A stretch of 35,777 nt of DNA, from assembly GCF_020177375.1 (NCBI RefSeq), contig NZ_JAIWHV010000030.1, positions 1 through 35,777 on the forward strand, in the 5' to 3' direction. The translations under genes and the position numbers were made by a program. The notes below the pieces were generated by a model. The model saw nothing but the letters and a program-made list of their open reading frames with translations, ran no database searches and was not told the DNA's origin. Numbering within the stretch: position 1 is the first letter of the stretch; each line of letters starts with the position of its first letter. Shown in pieces: positions 32,668 to 35,777 of this stretch. This DNA comes from Saliphagus infecundisoli (GTDB lineage Archaea > Halobacteriota > Halobacteria > Halobacteriales > Natrialbaceae).

Positions 32668-33375
32668 TTAGCGTTCAGATTCATCCATCTGGTGTACGTC
32701 TGAGTTGATGGATATATTTGCGTCCTCCATCGCACGAACTCCGAAATATACACAGGTAAGGTAATGGGTTGCTCCTGATAGCACATCTCCTTGGACCCCC
32801 TCGTTGATGGCTTCTCGTATCACTCCTGTAACTGTTGTTCCAATGAGAAAGGCAAGCGGCGCTGGATGGTGATAGTCCATATAGTCATCGGGGGAAGGGC
32901 AGAGATTATCTGCAACTTCGAGGATTTGGTCGCGATTCTGAGAGTAAACGGTGTCCATCTCTCCAAGAATTTCCGGGGGGATGAGAAACGTGACCAGTGT
33001 TTCCATGCTCTCAAGCGGGTCCTCGCGCTGTGAGAACTTGTCGATCATTTCCGCCATGTCTTCCTGATTGGGTTTGTCCTCTAACTCATTCTGAATAGAT
33101 TTGAATTGTTCTGTAGGCTGGTTTCTCCTGCGGAAAAAGGTGAATATTGTAATGAGCCCCGCGATAGGTCCGATAACCAATCCAGTCAACCGAAGTCCGT
33201 TCTGGATATTGTATGGTGTTAGAGTGATCGTCGGAAGATAGGTTGTGAGGATGCCAGAGTGCGAAATTACTGCGGTTAGGAGAGATACTGCAAATACAAG
33301 AAACCAAGTACTCCACTCTAGATTCTGAATCCTCAATAGTATGGAGAAGCCGTCTTGGGAGTCTGTGGGAATCAT
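32668..33375 (-). CDS. Membrane protein with two N-terminal helices, unrecognised
   Basis: A 235-residue protein. Two transmembrane helices cover about residues 21-42 (WFLVFAVSLLTAVISHSGIL) and 62-82 (LRLTGLVIGPIAGLITIFTF), followed by a positively charged RRRNQ stop-transfer signal. The remaining 150 residues are cytoplasmic and include a helical region rich in Glu and Gln, then LAFLIGTTVTGVIREAINEG. Codon use is less GC-biased than in the first half of the window. It could be a membrane effector or anchor in the neighbouring block, but that is inference. Confidence 0.65.
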   Translation of the reverse strand: MIPTDSQDGFSILLRIQNLEWSTWFLVFAVSLLTAVISHSGILTTYLPTITLTPYNIQNGLRLTGLVIGPIAGLITIFTFFRRRNQPTEQFKSIQNELEDKPNQEDMAEMIDKFSQREDPLESMETLVTFLIPPEILGEMDTVYSQNRDQILEVADNLCPSPDDYMDYHHPAPLAFLIGTTVTGVIREAINEGVQGDVLSGATHYLTCVYFGVRAMEDANISINSDVHQMDESER

Positions 33376-33530
33376 CCCGATATCGCGTATTTGAAGGTTC
33401 TCACCTAGTTAGTACTTGTGGCAACGGATCAGTGGTAGAAAGGTGATCCGCCGTGATCACGGTACCAGGTCATCGAACCCTGGGGACAGGGATACAGTTA
33501 CGGAGATACTGGTGAAAAACGCATAGGACA

Positions 33531-34940
33531 TCAGTTGCCTGCTTTTACGAAAAGCGGATCATCGTCCTCGTCTAATTCCTCGCATAGCATATCAATCAGG
33601 ACACGTGTTTTCCGCTTATTCGTTTTCAGCTGCTCCTTTTTGGACTCCAGTTGCTTATCGTGGTGCTTCAGATACGTCTGGAAATCTCCTGTATTGTATT
33701 CTTGGTAATGATCGAAGTGGAGTTGGATGAGTTTGTCCAGCATCCGTTTTGTAATCGTCCGGTATGGTTCGTCAATCCGTACATGAGAACCGATATGGGC
33801 AATGTCATTCCGTTTACTCCATAATTCATCAATGGCTTCCCGCTCTTCACGCGTAATATACTCTCCTTTTGACCGTTTTTCGAAGACTACTCGCGCTCGC
33901 TTTAACGCCACTTTTGAAGGCTGGTCACGTTCTACGTGTGTGAGACTATCTATCCCTCGCCAAAAGCTGAAGAACGATTGCTGAGGGGTCGCAGCAGTTA
34001 TTCCATCTTGATAGGCCAGCAACGCATCTTCCAGTATTTTGTCGAGTCGATCCCGGTTGTCTTCTTCATCCTCATTAGGCGTTGCTTCACCGTGAGGGGT
34101 TGCCGGCAGATCTGGTAACGCAAGATAGTCGTCTACAAGCTCATCGATATTGTTGGGCGGGAAATAGGCTCTCCGACGATAATCGAAATTCATCGGATGA
34201 AAGTCAACGTACTCTGCACCGTCGAAAATAAAGTAGAAGAACGGTTGCCGTAACGGAGACCATCGAACATTTGACGGTCGAGTCTTGTTAGCTGGCTGTG
34301 AACGGGCGCGTTGCTGCTTATGAAGTGCGTAGTTCAGCTTTGAAATAAATAGTCTGACGATGTCTTGCATCTGGAACAGTGCGTAGTAGCCGTCCCGCGC
34401 GTCAAAATCAGCGGTCCAGAACGTGAATTTCGAATTACCAAAGTTATCCTTTTCAAGCGAATTGGGTGACTCTCTCTGTAGAAACCGTTCGAACGACTCA
34501 TCGTCCCAGGCTACAGATTCGTACTCGTTCTTCCAGGTGTCTCGGGATATATTTTTGATCGTTGTTTCTGGGACAGAGAAAGAAGAAGGGAAATGCCTGA
34601 TGCGCTGAATATTGAGCGGGAACGCTATCGTATACGTAGTGAGGTCTTTACCAAGTGTTTCTCGAAGCATCTGGGCCTTCAATCCCTCAAAGATCGATAT
34701 TGGGTCTTTGTTCGGGTTTTCGTGTGTCTCTTCTTTAACCTCAATAAGTAATTCGTGGGTAGCGATTAGCAGCGTTTGTTTTGTTAGCCGATCTTCATGG
34801 CCATCATAGCTTGTTTCAGAATCAATGATATTTAAGACGTGGCGGCGGAATTCTTTTTGACGACCGTGGTCCACATGCGTTGCCCCTTCATAGGACCAAT
34901 ATCGTATGCAGTCGAGTGCTGCCTTAACTTCCTCTGTCAT
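33531..34940 (-). CDS. Large protein with C-terminal HEPN (Apea-like) domain
   Basis: A 469-residue protein starting MTEEVKAALDCIRYWSYEGA at 34940; a longer frame to 35045 begins in a low-complexity leader. The N-terminal 280 residues are unrecognised. The C-terminal part has SFFSFWRGIDSLTH and, near residue 390, ELWSKRNDIAH, where RNDIAH is the Rx4H motif of HEPN ribonuclease or nucleotide-binding domains. A charged coiled-coil tail (KQLESKKEQLKTNKRKTRVL) ends the protein. HEPN proteins are common RNA-targeting effectors in defence. It is divergent from the nuclease gene at 35114. Confidence 0.75.
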   Translation of the reverse strand: MTEEVKAALDCIRYWSYEGATHVDHGRQKEFRRHVLNIIDSETSYDGHEDRLTKQTLLIATHELLIEVKEETHENPNKDPISIFEGLKAQMLRETLGKDLTTYTIAFPLNIQRIRHFPSSFSVPETTIKNISRDTWKNEYESVAWDDESFERFLQRESPNSLEKDNFGNSKFTFWTADFDARDGYYALFQMQDIVRLFISKLNYALHKQQRARSQPANKTRPSNVRWSPLRQPFFYFIFDGAEYVDFHPMNFDYRRRAYFPPNNIDELVDDYLALPDLPATPHGEATPNEDEEDNRDRLDKILEDALLAYQDGITAATPQQSFFSFWRGIDSLTHVERDQPSKVALKRARVVFEKRSKGEYITREEREAIDELWSKRNDIAHIGSHVRIDEPYRTITKRMLDKLIQLHFDHYQEYNTGDFQTYLKHHDKQLESKKEQLKTNKRKTRVLIDMLCEELDEDDDPLFVKAGN

Positions 34941-35113
34941 TTCACTACAGGTGGAACGTATCGTACCCTCTTGAGAGGAAGGGGTAGGAACCAGTAAAGG
35001 ACAGCCGCTAACTCTGCCTGTACTAGTGTCGGTGACATGATCCAACAGAACGGTGGTGGAACGAGTTCCTGGTCAGTAATTTAAGGTCGGTGGCTGTCCT
35101 CTTGCCCAACAGT

Positions 35114-35777
35114 ATGGATTTAGATAACGTGTATTGGGATGATTTTGACTGGAAGTCGTATCAGGAATTGGTGGCAGGGATTTTCGCTAATGAAGAGAAC
35201 AGAGTAGAGGTTGAGTATGACTATTCCCTTCCTGGTGCTGGTGAGAAGGAGATTGATGTTGTGGTCTGGGATGAGAGTGAGTTATTCAATTCTATTCATC
35301 TTATCGAGTGCAAATTCGAGAACACACCGATCTCTGCCGGGGTTGTGGATGAGGTTAGTAATCAGGTTATCAGGAGCGATGCGGAAAGAGGCTTAGTTGT
35401 TTCAAGAAGCGGTTTTCGGTCCGGTGCGGTTAAGCGCGCGGAGGGCACAGGAATTAAATTGATTACTCTTCGTCAGATTGATCCTGACACCGATTTTGCT
35501 GATGATGCTGTCCACAGTTTGAAGGGAACTCAGAGAATTTTCATCCGGGATATCGAGATCCTTGATATGGATGTTGAACGGTTAGACGACAGTCCGGACG
35601 GTGAAATACAGGAAATATATCTTTCCTTTGATAGGTTGAACAGTCGTCTATTCACGACCGATCGGGAGTTTCTTGGGGAGACTTTGATTGATCGAGTGAA
35701 TTATCTTAAGCGCACTAAGAGTGTTGGAGAGCATACTGAGGAGTTTGATGATACAGTTATGTTAATACGTGGTGAGT
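35114..35777 (+). CDS. Mrr-like PD-(D/E)XK nuclease, partial at window end
   Basis: From ATG 35114 the frame stays open to the window end (221 codons). The first 120 residues form an Mrr/restriction-endonuclease-type domain: SYQELVAGIFA helix, EKEIDVVVWDE (catalytic Asp), IHLIECKFENTPI (E-x-K), and VVSRSGFRSGAVKRAEGTGI. That order matches type IV and related nucleases. The later part may be a second domain. It probably cuts DNA, perhaps modified or foreign. It shares a 173-base divergent promoter region with the HEPN gene. Confidence 0.85.
   Translation, partial: MDLDNVYWDDFDWKSYQELVAGIFANEENRVEVEYDYSLPGAGEKEIDVVVWDESELFNSIHLIECKFENTPISAGVVDEVSNQVIRSDAERGLVVSRSGFRSGAVKRAEGTGIKLITLRQIDPDTDFADDAVHSLKGTQRIFIRDIEILDMDVERLDDSPDGEIQEIYLSFDRLNSRLFTTDREFLGETLIDRVNYLKRTKSVGEHTEEFDDTVMLIRGE

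Overview
The window reads as an accessory replicon (plasmid, megaplasmid or integrated element) of a haloarchaeon. The evidence is acidic, D/E-rich proteins with GC-rich third codon positions, an archaeal TATA-binding protein, a bat-type HTH regulator, an ISH8-like and an ISH3-like transposase, several haloarchaeal plasmid families, and a ParA gene behind repeated DNA. I see no tRNA, rRNA, CRISPR array or replication initiator.

Layout. 1-2.4 kb: two IS110-family copies. One is decayed; the other (597-2296) splits a fumarylacetoacetate-hydrolase-family gene and is itself split by a 299-bp insert. 2.4-6.4 kb: an oxidative pentose phosphate cluster on the minus strand, gndA and a DUF1059-like/RpiA fusion, plus a broken azf and a broken DUF547 gene upstream. 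6.6-9.7 kb: a MITE with an 8-bp target duplication, a small winged-helix gene split by an intact ISH8-type element with a 10-bp target duplication, and a 424-bp element with inverted-repeat ends. 9.7-16 kb: a zinc-finger protein, a TnpB-derived non-autonomous element, and one plasmid gene scattered in three pieces (11.2-11.6 kb plus strand, 12.5-13.2 kb minus strand, 14.3-14.5 kb plus strand). A methyltransferase gene, a MITE and a bat-type regulator lie between the pieces; a TBP paralogue and a tiny histone-fold protein follow.

16-23.5 kb: a DUF7260-like membrane protein, a truncated DUF6610-like protein, an ArdC-type antirestriction protein, and a copper module (CopZ-like chaperone, P1B ATPase, divergent HTH regulator with an operator-like palindrome). 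Gene remnants follow. 23.5-27.9 kb: an IS6-like MITE, two 86-bp direct repeats, parA with an overlapping partner gene, a frameshifted second histone-fold gene, a DUF433/DUF5615 toxin-antitoxin pair and a tyrosine recombinase-like gene. 28.3-29.5 kb: a frameshifted ISH3-type transposase.

29.7-35.8 kb: a different-looking block with lower GC towards the end. It holds a TRAM protein, a PIN-like protein, small membrane and acidic proteins, a HEPN-domain protein and, running off the end, an Mrr-like PD-(D/E)XK protein. Two predicted RNases, membrane proteins and a nuclease side by side make this the best candidate for an undescribed defence locus, though no gene there has a proven role.

Functional links: azf, gndA and rpiA would convert glucose-6-phosphate to ribose-5-phosphate if azf were intact. 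CopZ and the ATPase handle copper-type ions under the divergent regulator. ParA and its partner keep the replicon, while ArdC and the toxin-antitoxin pair suit a mobile, transmissible replicon. The many nested insertions, inversions and partial genes mark this as a hot spot of element turnover.
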